From the NCBI RefSeq assembly GCF_005280255.1, contig NZ_CP040018.1:1240001-1304000 (forward strand): a stretch of 64,000 bases of DNA, read 5' to 3'. A model generated the notes under the pieces. That model had not been told where the DNA came from. It saw nothing but the letters and a program-made list of their open reading frames with translations, and made no database searches. The stretch comes from Arthrobacter sp. 24S4-2. Lineage in GTDB: Bacteria > Actinomycetota > Actinomycetes > Actinomycetales > Micrococcaceae. Position 1 is the first letter of the stretch, and each line of letters begins with the position of its first letter. Below, in pieces: positions 25,742-34,445 of this stretch. Position numbers and translations under genes: made by a program.

Positions 25742-26123
25742 TCAAGTCCGAAACACTACGTCCACAGGTGGATTTTCCATGAGGTCCCTGTACCGTACCG
25801 GTAGACGGTCATCATCCGGGCGTCCAGCGGGTTGTCCCGGCAGAAACGGGGGATCAGCAGTGCGGTATCGACGATTGCCTGGATCGGGTCAGCTGCCTCA
25901 ATCCGCTGGAGCTCGTCATGGAAGCGCTTGATGGACCGAACCCAGGCTGAGGCGAAAAGCGCATCGCGTGAGCGGAAGCGGTGATAGATCGAGCCGACGG
26001 GGCTCCGAGCCTGGCGGTTACATGGGCCACGGCGGCGGAACGCCAGTGCTCATGGACGGCGAGCACGGCGGCGTCGAGTATTTCTTCTCGGGAGTATGAA
26101 ACAGGTCTTGGCATTTCTTCCAT
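25742..26123 (-). pseudogene. TetR-family regulator, frame broken and shortened
   Basis: The start (MEEMPRPVSYSREEILDAA) is a TetR N-terminus. The helix-turn-helix continues in the -1 frame after the plus-strand G4 at 25999-26002: VGSIYHRFRSRDALFASAWV, then RSIKRFHDELQRIEAADPIQ and ARMMTVYR. A second one-base loss near 25795 is needed to read RYRDLMENPPVDVVFRT to a stop at 25742. Even when repaired the protein (about 126 residues) lacks most of the ligand domain of a usual 190-residue TetR. It is divergent from a membrane protein and faces a TetR-like operator. Confidence 0.7.
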
Positions 26124-26147
26124 GGTTTGCCACTCTGGAGAAGCTCA

Positions 26148-26167
26148 TCTAGAGACGGATCTCTAGA
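26148..26167. promoter_or_regulatory. TetR-type operator palindrome
   Basis: TCTAGAG and CTCTAGA, perfect 7-bp arms with a 6-bp spacer, lie between the divergent TetR pseudogene and the membrane protein, 21 bp before the latter's start. Size and position are typical of a TetR operator. Confidence 0.7.
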
Positions 26168-26187
26168 ACGACTTGGGGGAGAAGAGC

Positions 26188-27114
26188 GTGCTGAACAAAC
26201 GACCTTGGCGAATCGCCGCCTTTTGGGCTTTGGTAGTGTCGGTGACGCCTTACGGCCTGATAAAAATTGCTTGGTTGGCTGGCTCCGACTTCGGTATGAA
26301 GCAGGGGACAGGCGTAGGGGAAATGGGAACCCCGCGCTTCCTCATCGGCAACACCGTCACAATCGCCATGGACGTACTGTCGGTACTGCTGGGACTGGCG
26401 CTGATCCAACCTTGGGGACGACGCATCCCCGCCTGGTCCGTCTTCATTGTTGGCGGTGCCGCCACCGGATTATTGGCACCAATTCTGATCGGGATTCCCG
26501 TGGGAAGTGTTCTGCAACTGGCGGTTGAAGGTGGCCTCTCGTCCGGAGGCGAGGGAAACCTTGAGGGGTGGACGTTCGCGGTCATCTACGGCGGGTTCGG
26601 CATGATGGCTGTCGCGCTTGCGGTTCTCCTGGCGCTGTACGCAGATGAGCGATGGGGAGAACTTGTTGCGGCCGGAGTGCAGCCGCCCGCGCACAGATGG
26701 GCCACGGCGGCCGGCGGAATTGGAATGCTTAGTTTTGCCGCCGCAATGCTCTATTGGGGCATTTTCGGGCCGGGAGCCAGCGGGCCGCTCGGCATGAATT
26801 CGATCGCACAACGCACAGTCCTTACCGTAACCGGCATCGCCGCGGTCGCAGGGTTCCTGGCGCCGCTCATTATGGGCAGATCGGCATCGCGCGCACGCTC
26901 CGCAGCGCTCATCACCTGGGTTGGTTGCGCCACCACCGCGCTGCAGGGTCCCACCGGGCTCCTGCTGGCCCACGATGGACAGATTTCGCCTTTCGGCCTG
27001 GTGGTGGCTGCTGTCGGGACTCCCGCTGCCGTGCTCTATGGTCTCGCAGTCCTGGAAAGCACCCGGCGGATGGCGCCAGACCTGACCCGCGTGGAGATCC
27101 CGGATCGGAGCTAA
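26188..27114 (+). CDS. Multi-spanning membrane protein, TetR-linked
   Basis: 308 residues from GTG 26188, which has GGGGGAG 6 nt upstream (an in-frame TTG at 26173 is less likely). About eight transmembrane helices, for example IAAFWALVVSVTPYGLIKIAWL, IAMDVLSVLLGLALI and WATAAGGIGMLSFAAAMLYWG. No transporter or enzyme motif was recognised. It belongs to actinobacterial membrane proteins often placed next to TetR regulators. The adjacent regulator is damaged, so expression may be constitutive. Function unknown. Confidence 0.75.
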   Translation: MLNKRPWRIAAFWALVVSVTPYGLIKIAWLAGSDFGMKQGTGVGEMGTPRFLIGNTVTIAMDVLSVLLGLALIQPWGRRIPAWSVFIVGGAATGLLAPILIGIPVGSVLQLAVEGGLSSGGEGNLEGWTFAVIYGGFGMMAVALAVLLALYADERWGELVAAGVQPPAHRWATAAGGIGMLSFAAAMLYWGIFGPGASGPLGMNSIAQRTVLTVTGIAAVAGFLAPLIMGRSASRARSAALITWVGCATTALQGPTGLLLAHDGQISPFGLVVAAVGTPAAVLYGLAVLESTRRMAPDLTRVEIPDRS

Positions 27115-27159
27115 ACCACCAAAGCGTGTCCCGCGCCTTTGCGCAGGGATTGGACAGGG

Positions 27160-27735
27160 CTACGGCCGGTGCGGGCGTGCCGTGGTTACTACCAGGTTGG
27201 TCATGGCCTGGACGGCGTCCCGATTCGAAAGCCCGTTGTCGTGGCAGAGGGACCGCCACGTCCAGAACGAAACGGAGTGGGCGACGACGGCGCGCAGCCG
27301 GCTCCTCCTGCCGGGCGCCGGAAAGGCCTCAACGAGCGTGTCCCGGAAATACACATCGCGCGCTTTGAGCTCGTTGCGGTGCTTGTCCGGAATTGCATGC
27401 CAGTCACCGTAGATGCGCGTGAGCATCTGCTCACCGTCGCGATAGAACCGGTAGAGGTCAGTCAGGCCGGCCTGCAGGCGTTCCACGGGGTCCGCGAGCT
27501 CTGACCACGCAGCCGGGTCGGGCCGCTGCTGCTGTGAGAGCCAATGCGAGGAACACGCAGAGAACAGCGCCTCGTCGTCGGCAAAATGCCGGTAGACGGT
27601 CAAGCGTGTCACCCCCGCCTGCTCGGCGACGCCGGCAATGGTGGTGCGGGCAGGGCCTATTGAACCGTGCAGGGCCACGGCGGCGTCGACGATGCGCTGG
27701 CGCGTTGTCTCTACCTGCTCGGCGCGCTTATTCAT
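27160..27735 (-). CDS. TetR-family regulator
   Basis: 191 residues from ATG 27735 (MNKRAEQVETTRQ); an in-frame TTG at 27777 would add 14 residues. Helix-turn-helix TTIAGVAEQAGVTRLTVYRHFADDEALFSAC, followed by a helical ligand domain (LTDLYRFYRDGEQMLTRIYGD). It is divergent from the cupin gene, and a short palindrome lies between them, so it probably represses the cupin and perhaps the nickel-type permease downstream. Confidence 0.8.
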   Translation of the reverse strand: MNKRAEQVETTRQRIVDAAVALHGSIGPARTTIAGVAEQAGVTRLTVYRHFADDEALFSACSSHWLSQQQRPDPAAWSELADPVERLQAGLTDLYRFYRDGEQMLTRIYGDWHAIPDKHRNELKARDVYFRDTLVEAFPAPGRRSRLRAVVAHSVSFWTWRSLCHDNGLSNRDAVQAMTNLVVTTARPHRP

Positions 27736-27781
27736 CTGATAACGACGAAGTTTGGTTGAACGCTCCTGTTCACTCAAAGTG

Positions 27782-27828
27782 TTGACACCGGTCCCTATGC
27801 GCGGATAATTGGCGATACACCATTGTAT
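27782..27828 (+). promoter_or_regulatory. Promoter and palindrome before the cupin gene
   Basis: TTGACA (27782-27787) and TAATTG (27806-27811) are spaced by 18 bp. Directly downstream ATACA-CCAT-TGTAT (27815-27828) forms a small palindrome at the expected transcript start, a likely TetR binding site. Confidence 0.5.
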
Positions 27829-27853
27829 ATCGAATTAGGAAAGGTGGCCCGTC

Positions 27854-28369
27854 ATGGGCGCTGAGAAGGCTCCGCGGCTTACGGTCGTGCAGCCAGGGGA
27901 AGGACGCCAGGGCAGCCTCGGGAGTATCGGGGTTGTCTTCAAACTGTTTGGTGAACACACCAACGATCGGCTCTCGATCGTGGAGCACCCGTTCCCGGTC
28001 GGTGCCTTGGTTCCGCCGCATACTCATACCCGTGAGGACGAGTACTCGATCGTCCTCGAAGGCGAGATCGGATTCCGCTCCGGTGAGCGCGAGGCGGTGC
28101 TCGGTGCCGGGGGTTACATCACCAAGCCACGCGGCGAGCTGCACACCATGTGGAACGCGGGCAAAGTCCCGGCGAGGATGATCGAAGTGATCAGTCCCGC
28201 TGGGTTCGAGCATTTCTTCTGGGGGCTGGCCGAAAATCTCGAAGGCGGGGGACCGCCGGACCCAGAGGTTCTCGGCAAACTGGCCGCCGAATACGGTCTT
28301 CAGTTCGGCGAGGCGCCCTGGCTGCCGGACATCATCGCCCGGTACGGCCTGACTCCTCCGAGGGGCTGA
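27854..28369 (+). CDS. Cupin-domain protein
   Basis: 171 residues. Single cupin barrel: motif 1 is FPVGALVPPHTHTREDEYSIVLEGE with the metal-binding His-His-Glu pattern, and motif 2 is GGYITKPRGELHTMWNAG with the last His. The C-terminus is helical (LGKLAAEYGLQF). Such proteins act as dioxygenases, isomerases or binding proteins; the substrate is unknown. It has a TetR regulator upstream and a NiCoT permease 12 bp downstream, so a metal-dependent role or shared induction is possible. Confidence 0.8.
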   Translation: MGAEKAPRLTVVQPGEGRQGSLGSIGVVFKLFGEHTNDRLSIVEHPFPVGALVPPHTHTREDEYSIVLEGEIGFRSGEREAVLGAGGYITKPRGELHTMWNAGKVPARMIEVISPAGFEHFFWGLAENLEGGGPPDPEVLGKLAAEYGLQFGEAPWLPDIIARYGLTPPRG

Positions 28370-28380
28370 CGGGGAAGGCC

Positions 28381-29487
28381 ATGGCCGTTCAGCCCCACCT
28401 TGAGCGGAAAAGGCCCTGGGCTGCGCCCGCCGCAGTAGCCGCGCGGAAGTCGCTGGCACCGCTGGCCCGCATGGCCGCCGTCGTACTCCTGCTGCACGTC
28501 CTGGGCTGGGGAGCGCTGCTTATAAGTCTCGCCCCGCAGAACCTTCACCCCGGTTCCAGCCAGGTCTTCGGCGTGGGGATCGGCGTCGGAGCCTATCTGC
28601 TCGGCATGCGCCACGCGTTCGACGTCGACCACATCGCCGCCATTGACTGCACCACCCGTAAGCTCATGGGAGAAGGCCTGCGGCCCGTCTCCGTTGGCTT
28701 CTGGTTCTCACTGGGCCACTCCAGCATCGTCTTTGGCCTCTGCCTGCTGCTCGCTGCGGGATCTCGTGCCCTGGGAAGCCAACTCGGTGACGACGCCTCG
28801 TGGTGGCGCGACGTTCTGGGATTTGTGGGCACCACCATCTCAGGGCTGTTTCTCTACATCCTGGCGTTCCTCAACCTGGCCCTGCTGATCCGCGTCATCT
28901 CGGACTTCCGCCGGCTGCGGGCCGGCCATGGGGCAGTCCAGGAGAGCGGCTTCACCTCGGGCCTGATGGCCCGGGTCCTGCGCCCGGTCATGCGGTGCAT
29001 CACCCGGCCATCGCAGATGTACCTGGTGGGGCTGCTGTTCGGCCTGGGATTCGACACCGCCACCGAGGTCACGCTGCTGGTGGTTGCCGGGGGAGCGGCG
29101 GCCGCCGAACTTCCCTGGTACGCGGTCCTTGCCCTGCCAGTCCTTTTCGCCGCGGGCATGAGCCTGCTGGACAGCCTGGACGGATGGTTCATGAACGTCG
29201 CCTATGACTGGGCTTTTTCGAAGCCGGGGCGGAGTCTGCTGTACAACATCGCCCTGACCGGGCTGTCCGCCGCCGTCGCCCTGGCCGTGGGGACAGTGGA
29301 ACTGCTGTCCGTGATCGCAGCGAAAGCGGGCGTCACTTCCGGGATGTTTGAGGCCATTGGCGGCATCGATCTGACGCGCATGGGCTTTGCCGTTGTCGGT
29401 CTGTTTGTTCTCGCCTGGCTGGCGGGGGTCTTCGTTTGGAGGTATGGACGCCACGGGTGGGCGCTGCCGCGGCATGTGAGCCGCTGA
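28381..29487 (+). CDS. NiCoT-family nickel/cobalt permease
   Basis: 368 residues, about eight transmembrane helices. Signature motifs of the HoxN/NixA family: RHAFDVDHIAAIDCTTRKL (helix 2, metal recognition), FWFSLGHSSIVF, and LFGLGFDTATEVTLL, plus LFAAGMSLLDSLDGWFM. It imports Ni2+ or Co2+ with high affinity for metalloenzymes such as urease or hydrogenase, or for cobalamin; none of these genes is in the window. The gene is 12 bp downstream of the cupin and probably co-transcribed. A piece of a nucleoside hydrolase gene begins right at its stop codon. Confidence 0.85.
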   Translation: MAVQPHLERKRPWAAPAAVAARKSLAPLARMAAVVLLLHVLGWGALLISLAPQNLHPGSSQVFGVGIGVGAYLLGMRHAFDVDHIAAIDCTTRKLMGEGLRPVSVGFWFSLGHSSIVFGLCLLLAAGSRALGSQLGDDASWWRDVLGFVGTTISGLFLYILAFLNLALLIRVISDFRRLRAGHGAVQESGFTSGLMARVLRPVMRCITRPSQMYLVGLLFGLGFDTATEVTLLVVAGGAAAAELPWYAVLALPVLFAAGMSLLDSLDGWFMNVAYDWAFSKPGRSLLYNIALTGLSAAVALAVGTVELLSVIAAKAGVTSGMFEAIGGIDLTRMGFAVVGLFVLAWLAGVFVWRYGRHGWALPRHVSR

Positions 29488-29612
29488 ATCAGCAGCGGGC
29501 AGACCATCTGCGACCTGCGCGGGGTGCACATGGGCTACCCGGAGCAGCCCGGCGCGCGCTGCCAGGTGGTGCTGGCAGTGGAGGGCGACTTCGCGGCGCG
29601 ACCACCCTCGGG
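29488..29612 (+). pseudogene. 3' fragment of a nucleoside hydrolase gene
   Basis: The frame after the permease stop encodes SSGQTICDLRGVHMGYPEQP followed by GARCQVVLAVEGDFAAR. This matches the C-terminal region of the nucleoside hydrolase at 16.4-17.4 kb (GQTVCDLRGRYMGYPEQP and onward) at most positions. Nothing upstream of this segment is retained. It marks a deletion or recombination joint between the permease gene and a former nucleoside hydrolase locus. Confidence 0.75.
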
Positions 29613-29711
29613 ACATCGATCCTGCCGTCCGCGGGCCTTTGGACTCTGGCCGGGCGGAGGGCAGCCGGGCAAAGTCGAGGCAGACCTTATCAGGCTAGGG
29701 AAGAAGGCATC

Positions 29712-30494
29712 ATGCCTCGCACATCCGTCATCACGGGCGCCGCCTCAGGCATCGGGAAGGCAACGAAGGAACTCCTCGAGCACCGGGGCGAACGCGTCAT
29801 CGGAGCCGACATCCACGACGCCGACGTGGTGGTGGATCTTTCCACGGCTGAAGGGCGCGGGGCCCTGGTCGAGGAGGCAAGCAGGCTCAGCGGCGGCTCG
29901 CTCGACGCCATCTACGCCGTCGCCGGCCTGGCCGTTCCGGCCCCCGCCACTGTTGCCGTGAACTACTTCGGCACTGTCGCCACGCTTGAAGGGCTCCGGC
30001 CCCTTCTGGCCGGCGCGAAGGCTCCACGGGCCGTCCTCGTTTCATCGATGGCAGCCCTCATGTCAAGCGACGGTGAGCTGGTCGCCCTGCTGGCCGAGGG
30101 GGACGAGACGGCAGCCATGGCCCGCGCCGAGGTCCTGGCCAAGGAGCCGACGACCACCGGACAGCTTATCTACGCTTCGACCAAGCTGGCGCTCTCGCGG
30201 TGGGTTCGACGCCAAGCCGCCTCGGCGGCGTGGGCCGGGGCCGGGATCCCGCTGAATGCAGTAGCACCCGGCATCATCGCCACGCCCATGACGGCCGAGC
30301 TGATCGCCACTCCGGAAGGGCGGGAGTCGCTGCTGGGAGTGGTCCCGATGCCGCTGAACGGTATTGCTGAGCCGATCGTCGTCGCCCGCCTGCTGGCTTG
30401 GCTCAACAGCGAGGAGAATACGCACCTGTGCGGGCAGGTCGTTTACGTCGACGGCGGCAGCGACGTCGTCCTGCGGGGCGACTCCGTGTGGTGA
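29712..30494 (+). CDS. SDR-family oxidoreductase
   Basis: 260 residues from ATG 29712. Short-chain dehydrogenase with N-terminal SVITGAASGIGKAT, a shortened cofactor region (IGADIHDADVVVDLS, which suggests Asp-dependent NAD preference), catalytic VSSMAALMSS and YASTKLAL, and C-terminal VYVDGGSDVVLRGD. The overall pattern resembles 3-alpha-hydroxysteroid/carbonyl reductase-type SDRs, but the substrate is unknown. It stands alone between the nucleoside hydrolase relic and the convergent YceI gene. Confidence 0.85.
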   Translation: MPRTSVITGAASGIGKATKELLEHRGERVIGADIHDADVVVDLSTAEGRGALVEEASRLSGGSLDAIYAVAGLAVPAPATVAVNYFGTVATLEGLRPLLAGAKAPRAVLVSSMAALMSSDGELVALLAEGDETAAMARAEVLAKEPTTTGQLIYASTKLALSRWVRRQAASAAWAGAGIPLNAVAPGIIATPMTAELIATPEGRESLLGVVPMPLNGIAEPIVVARLLAWLNSEENTHLCGQVVYVDGGSDVVLRGDSVW

Positions 30495-30621
30495 CTGTTT
30501 TGCGCCCGACGGCAGGAAGCCAAGCCCTCGGTGAGGTCATCGCCAGGAGAGCCGCCGTCGTACCGTTTGACCATGCTATTCCGGTTGTTACCGCAGAACC
30601 GCAGGAAAAGCTCGGCGGGTG

Positions 30622-31185
30622 TCAGGCCGCCAGTTCTTCGACTTTCACGGCGGAGATTTCGAATTCAAGGGTGATCTTGTCCGAGATGAGGACCCCGCCG
30701 GAGTCAAGCGCAGCATTCCAGGTGAGGCCGAAGTCCTGCCTGTCAATCCGGCGGGAGCCTTCGAAGCCGGCCCGCAAGTTGCCCATGGGGTCACGTTCGA
30801 CGCCGATGAAGTCCAGCGGGATGGCTATGTCCTTGGTGACTCCGCGAATGGTGACGTCACCGCCAACGATGAAGTGGCCGTCGTCGACCTGGTCCACCCG
30901 GTTGCTGGAGAAGGTAATCTCCGGAAACTGTGGGGCGTCGAAGAATTCGTTGGTGCGCAGGTGCTGGTCGCGGTCCGCGTTACGGGTGTCGATGCTGGCC
31001 ACCTTGATAGTCATTCGCGCCGACGAAAGCTCGGGGTTTTCCGCATTGACCTGGATGGCGCCCTCGAAATCGTTGAACGCCCCCCGCACCTTGGTCACCA
31101 TCGCGTGGCGGGTGGAAAAACCGATTCGGGTATGGGTCGGGTCGAAGCGCCACTCGCCCGAAAAGTCCGACAAGATTTCAGTCAT
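30622..31185 (-). CDS. YceI-family protein
   Basis: 187 residues from ATG 31185, with AGGAGG 8 nt upstream. YceI lipocalin-like barrel: WRFDPTHTRIGFSTRHAMVTKVRG, FNDFEGAIQV, DTRNADRDQHLRTNEFFD and the ITFSSNRV strand, then VTIRGVTKDIAIPLDF. No signal peptide, so cytoplasmic. Members bind polyisoprenoids or similar amphipathic molecules and are often induced by stress. Single-gene unit. Confidence 0.9.
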   Translation of the reverse strand: MTEILSDFSGEWRFDPTHTRIGFSTRHAMVTKVRGAFNDFEGAIQVNAENPELSSARMTIKVASIDTRNADRDQHLRTNEFFDAPQFPEITFSSNRVDQVDDGHFIVGGDVTIRGVTKDIAIPLDFIGVERDPMGNLRAGFEGSRRIDRQDFGLTWNAALDSGGVLISDKITLEFEISAVKVEELAA

Positions 31186-31261
31186 GAATTGCCTCCTGTG
31201 CAGGCGTGCCGGCACAGCATCTGTGCGCCGAAAGGTGTAGCAACAGTACCAGACCGGCACG

Positions 31262-31971
31262 GGCGAGCATCGCCAGTACGCTCTGCAAAACACTGGTCAA
31301 TCATTCACCAACACCAAGGGCGACATATTTGTAGCCGGGGGCAAGGTGAACGCCGACGTGGACGCCGTCGAAGCGTGGAACGTCACGACCGGTGCCGGCA
31401 TTAAAGTCGCTGTTCTCGACTCAGGCGTCGCCAGCGACAACCCCGACATCGCGCCAAAGGTTGGTGTCGCTGGCGTGTGCCCGGGTTGTACGATCCTGGC
31501 CGGCAAAGTCCTCAACGACAGCGGGGTTGGATCTACCTCAGGCCTTGTCAACGGTATCAACTGGTCGGTTAGCAATTGGGCGAAGGCGATCAACATGAGC
31601 ATCGGAGTGAGGGCATCACGCACTCCCGAAACTGCCGTCGACAACGCCTGGAAGGCAGGAGTTGTGCTAGTTGCCGCGGCAGGCAACGGCGGTAACCAGA
31701 CCAAGATCTACCCGGGCGCATCCCTAACGTCATTGCGGTCGGCGCGACCGACAACAATGACGCCAAAGCGTCGTTCTCGACCTGCGGGGCCAGTTGGGTG
31801 GACGTCGCAGCACCCGGCGTGAACGTCTACTCGACCTTCCCGAACCACCCGTTCGCGCTGGAGGTGCCAAACAAACGCTCTCAGGGGTACGACGTCGGAG
31901 GGATGGTGTCAGCACCGATTCTCTGGGAGAGTCGGGCGATGAGCGTTCACAACAACACGCAGCAGGCGTAG
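31262..31971 (+). pseudogene. Subtilisin-family protease relic
   Basis: In-frame sequence from about 31262 (QYALQNTGQSFTN) is the usual start of a mature S8 protease. The catalytic Asp segment (IKVAVLDSGVASDNPD) and the oxyanion Asn segment (VLVAAAGNGG) are present. The His segment (GHGTHVAG) is deleted between NPDIAPK and VGVAGVCPGC, and the Ser segment reads GYDVGGMVSAP instead of GTSMAAP. One base is also missing at GGG 31714-31716, after which RIPNVIAVGATDNNDA continues in the -1 frame to TAG 31969-31971. No signal peptide remains. The enzyme is dead. Confidence 0.75.
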
Positions 31972-32010
31972 GAGTCAGCGTCCCACAAGTACATCAACGA
32001 GTACGACGAG

Positions 32011-32682
32011 GTGCTGGACGAGGCGAAGTACGCCAGTCTGCTTCCCATCGAGGAAACCGTGCTCCGCAACATCGTCGTCGGCGCCGACGTAGTGCACCCG
32101 ATGAGCGGCCACGGCATCGACGACGTGGCGCTGACACACCTTGGTGCCCGCAGCGTCACCGGTGTCGACTACAGCCCAGCAGCCGCGTCCGCAGCGCAAC
32201 GCCGGGCAGACGAACTCGGCGTCGACTGCAGGTATGTGACCGCGACGCTGCCGGCGAGTGGCCTCATCGATAACTCGGCCGACCTCGTCTACACCGGCAA
32301 GGGTGCGCTGATCTGGGTCGAGGATCTTGAGGCATGGCTGACCGAGATGCGCCGCCTGCTGCGACCAGGAGGCCACCTCTTCATCTATGAAGCGCACCCC
32401 ATGACGCCGTTGTGGAGTTGGGACCGCGACAAGGTCGAGGTGCGTCGTGGCCGTGGGTACTTCGCCCGAAGCCATGTCAACGATTCATTTCCTGCGGGCG
32501 GTGCTGTCGAGTACCAGCGGACATTCGCGGAGACGATCATGGCGATCACCGGTGCAGACTTCGAGATCCTGCACCTCGAGGAGCACGCCGAACCCTTCTG
32601 GCGGCCCGAAGGCATGGACGCAGCCGCTTGGGACGGCCAGGTTCCGAATGCTTTCAGCCTGCTCGCACGGCACAGAGCTTGA
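32011..32682 (+). CDS. Class I SAM-dependent methyltransferase
   Basis: About 223 residues from GTG 32011. The frame is open back to 31972 (KYINEYDEV), just after the subtilase stop, so the true N-terminus may have been lost. SAM-binding region: ADVVHPMSGHGIDDVALTHLG, then VTGVDYSPAA, with the acidic residue after strand 2. Also ADLVYTGKGALIWVEDLEAW and LLRPGGHLFIYEAHPM. It resembles small-molecule methyltransferases with HPxxGxG in motif I. The substrate is unknown. A strong terminator follows. Confidence 0.75.
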   Translation: MLDEAKYASLLPIEETVLRNIVVGADVVHPMSGHGIDDVALTHLGARSVTGVDYSPAAASAAQRRADELGVDCRYVTATLPASGLIDNSADLVYTGKGALIWVEDLEAWLTEMRRLLRPGGHLFIYEAHPMTPLWSWDRDKVEVRRGRGYFARSHVNDSFPAGGAVEYQRTFAETIMAITGADFEILHLEEHAEPFWRPEGMDAAAWDGQVPNAFSLLARHRA

Positions 32683-32715
32683 GCGAAACACAGGAGCGGC
32701 GCACCACGGCGGGTA

Positions 32716-32758
32716 ACGACGACGCCGCCTCCCCAGTGCGGGGAGGCGGCGTCGTCGT
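32716..32758. terminator. Strong rho-independent-type hairpin
   Basis: A perfect 19-bp stem with a 5-nt AGTGC loop, located 33 bp after the methyltransferase stop. It is palindromic in both directions and could also serve the minus strand. Confidence 0.85.
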
Positions 32759-32789
32759 GCAAGGTGGAGCGCCCCATCCGCGCGCAGAG

Positions 32790-32964
32790 CTCGGCCTCAG
32801 CTGATCTTGCGACGGTAGACGGCGATCGCGAAGTCCTGGGCACCCCCGTCCTGGATGCCGGCGGCGTCCGGCTGGGCCGGGTGGCCGACGCCCGGTTCGT
32901 GGTGGACGGCGCCCCGCAGCAGCTCCTGGCCGGGCAGGGAATAGGGCGACCGGTGAACGGGTGA
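32790..32964 (+). pseudogene. Fragment of a PRC-barrel protein
   Basis: The frame encodes EVLGTPVLDAGGVRLGRVAD followed by ARFVVDGAPQQLLAG, which matches the first half of small PRC-barrel proteins of actinobacteria. There is no proper start, and the rest of the barrel is absent: the frame ends after GIGRPVNG. It is a remnant between the terminator and the convergent MFS gene. Confidence 0.45.
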
Positions 32965-32966
32965 CC

Positions 32967-34376
32967 TCAGGCCACCTTCCGGGGCCTGATGACCAGCCCG
33001 ACGACGGCTGCCAGCGCGAGGGCGGAGAGGATGGTCGCCGACCAGAACCCGGCCCGTCCACCGGTCAGGAAGTCGCCGGGGACAGCGAAGGCCGCGTAGG
33101 TCGAAGCCACGATGGCCAGTCCGACGGCGCCGCCAAGTTGCTGCATTGTCTGGAAAAGCCCGGAGGCGGACCCTGCGTGCTCGGGTTCGACGTTGCGAAG
33201 CGCGAGCGTCGTGAGCGGCATGAACGTCATGCCGGCCGAGATTCCCGTCAACAGCAGGGCAGCCATGACGACCACGAAGGGGGTGTCCGGACCCAGCTGC
33301 GTGAGCGGCAGGAAGGCGACGACGCGAAGGGCGGCGCCGATGATGACGAGGCGGACGGCCCCGAAGCGCTCGACCAGCCGCGGGACGATTCGCGACATCG
33401 CGAAGATGCTCAAGGGCATCGGCAGGAAAGCCAGGCCCGTCACCATCGGCGAGAGGTGCAGATCGTCTTCGAGGTACTGGACCATGAGGAAGAACATCGC
33501 AAGCATCCCGCCGTAGGTGGCCGCCATCGCAGCCAGCGCCGCCACCCGGCTCGGGCTGCGGAGCAGTTCCGGGCGGAGCAGGGGGTGGGCCACTCTCCGC
33601 TCGGTGATGGCGAGCACAGCGATCAGCGCCGCGCCGACCACGAGGCCGCCGATCGTGCGGGGACTGGACCAGCCGACGTCGCCCGCTTGGATGAGGGCCC
33701 ACACGATGGCGACGGCGCCGCCCGTTGCGGTCACCGCTCCGAGCACGTCGAAGCGCCCGGGTCTCCGGGGAGTTTCAGTGATAAGGCGCGGCACGGCAAT
33801 GAGAACGACGACGCCGATGGGCACGTTGATGAAGAGGGTCCACCGCCAGCTGGTGAGGTCGGTGAGCAGGCCGCCGAGGATGAGCCCGAGCGCTCCGCCC
33901 ATCGAGGCGATGGCGGAGAACAGCGCGAGCGCCCGGTTCCGCGCGCCGTCGTCCCGCGCGCTGGTGGTGATGAGCGCGAGCACGCTCGGGGCGGCGAACG
34001 CGGCACCGAGGCCTTGGAGTGCGCGGGCGATGACGAGGAGAAGGGGTGAGGTGGCAAGGCCGCCGAGCAGTGAGAAGAGCGTGAAGGCTGCGACGCCCAC
34101 CAGGAACGTGCGGCGGCGGCCGAAGACGTCTCCGATCCGTCCGCCGAGCAGCAGGAGGCCGCCGAAGGCAACGGCGTAGCCGTTCAGGACCCAGCTGAGC
34201 TCGGCCCGGGTGAAATGGAGGTCGGTGGCGATGTGGGGGAGTGCGACGTTTACGACTGTCGCGTCGAGGACAAGCATGAGTTGGGCGAGCATGACCAGCC
34301 AGAGGCCGATGCTGCCGGCGCGGCGGCCGGATGTAGCGATCCCGGCGGTCGCGCGTGTGGCGATTGTGGATGTCAT
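32967..34376 (-). CDS. DHA2-family (14-helix) MFS drug efflux transporter
   Basis: 469 residues from ATG 34376 (MTSTIATRATAG). 14 predicted helices with the EmrB/QacA pattern: LVLDATVVNVALPHIATDL in helix 1, motif A GGRIGDVFGRRRTFLVG, motif B LLVIARALQGLGAAFAAPSVLALI and motif C GALGLILGGLLTDLTSWRW. It exports hydrophobic drugs or metabolites by proton antiport. It is divergent from a TetR gene with a palindrome in the shared promoter region, the usual setup for drug-inducible efflux. Confidence 0.9.
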   Translation of the reverse strand: MTSTIATRATAGIATSGRRAGSIGLWLVMLAQLMLVLDATVVNVALPHIATDLHFTRAELSWVLNGYAVAFGGLLLLGGRIGDVFGRRRTFLVGVAAFTLFSLLGGLATSPLLLVIARALQGLGAAFAAPSVLALITTSARDDGARNRALALFSAIASMGGALGLILGGLLTDLTSWRWTLFINVPIGVVVLIAVPRLITETPRRPGRFDVLGAVTATGGAVAIVWALIQAGDVGWSSPRTIGGLVVGAALIAVLAITERRVAHPLLRPELLRSPSRVAALAAMAATYGGMLAMFFLMVQYLEDDLHLSPMVTGLAFLPMPLSIFAMSRIVPRLVERFGAVRLVIIGAALRVVAFLPLTQLGPDTPFVVVMAALLLTGISAGMTFMPLTTLALRNVEPEHAGSASGLFQTMQQLGGAVGLAIVASTYAAFAVPGDFLTGGRAGFWSATILSALALAAVVGLVIRPRKVA

Positions 34377-34445
34377 GGGGTGGTGTCCTGTTCTAGCCGA
34401 TGGGCTGACGTACACTAAGAGGAGAGAAGCTCCGGTTAGAACTAT

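Noticed and set aside
25580..25804. Plus-strand 74-codon frame after the mini-genes
   Set aside because: It starts inside the second mini-gene in another frame, lacks a ribosome site and overlaps the better supported TetR relic.
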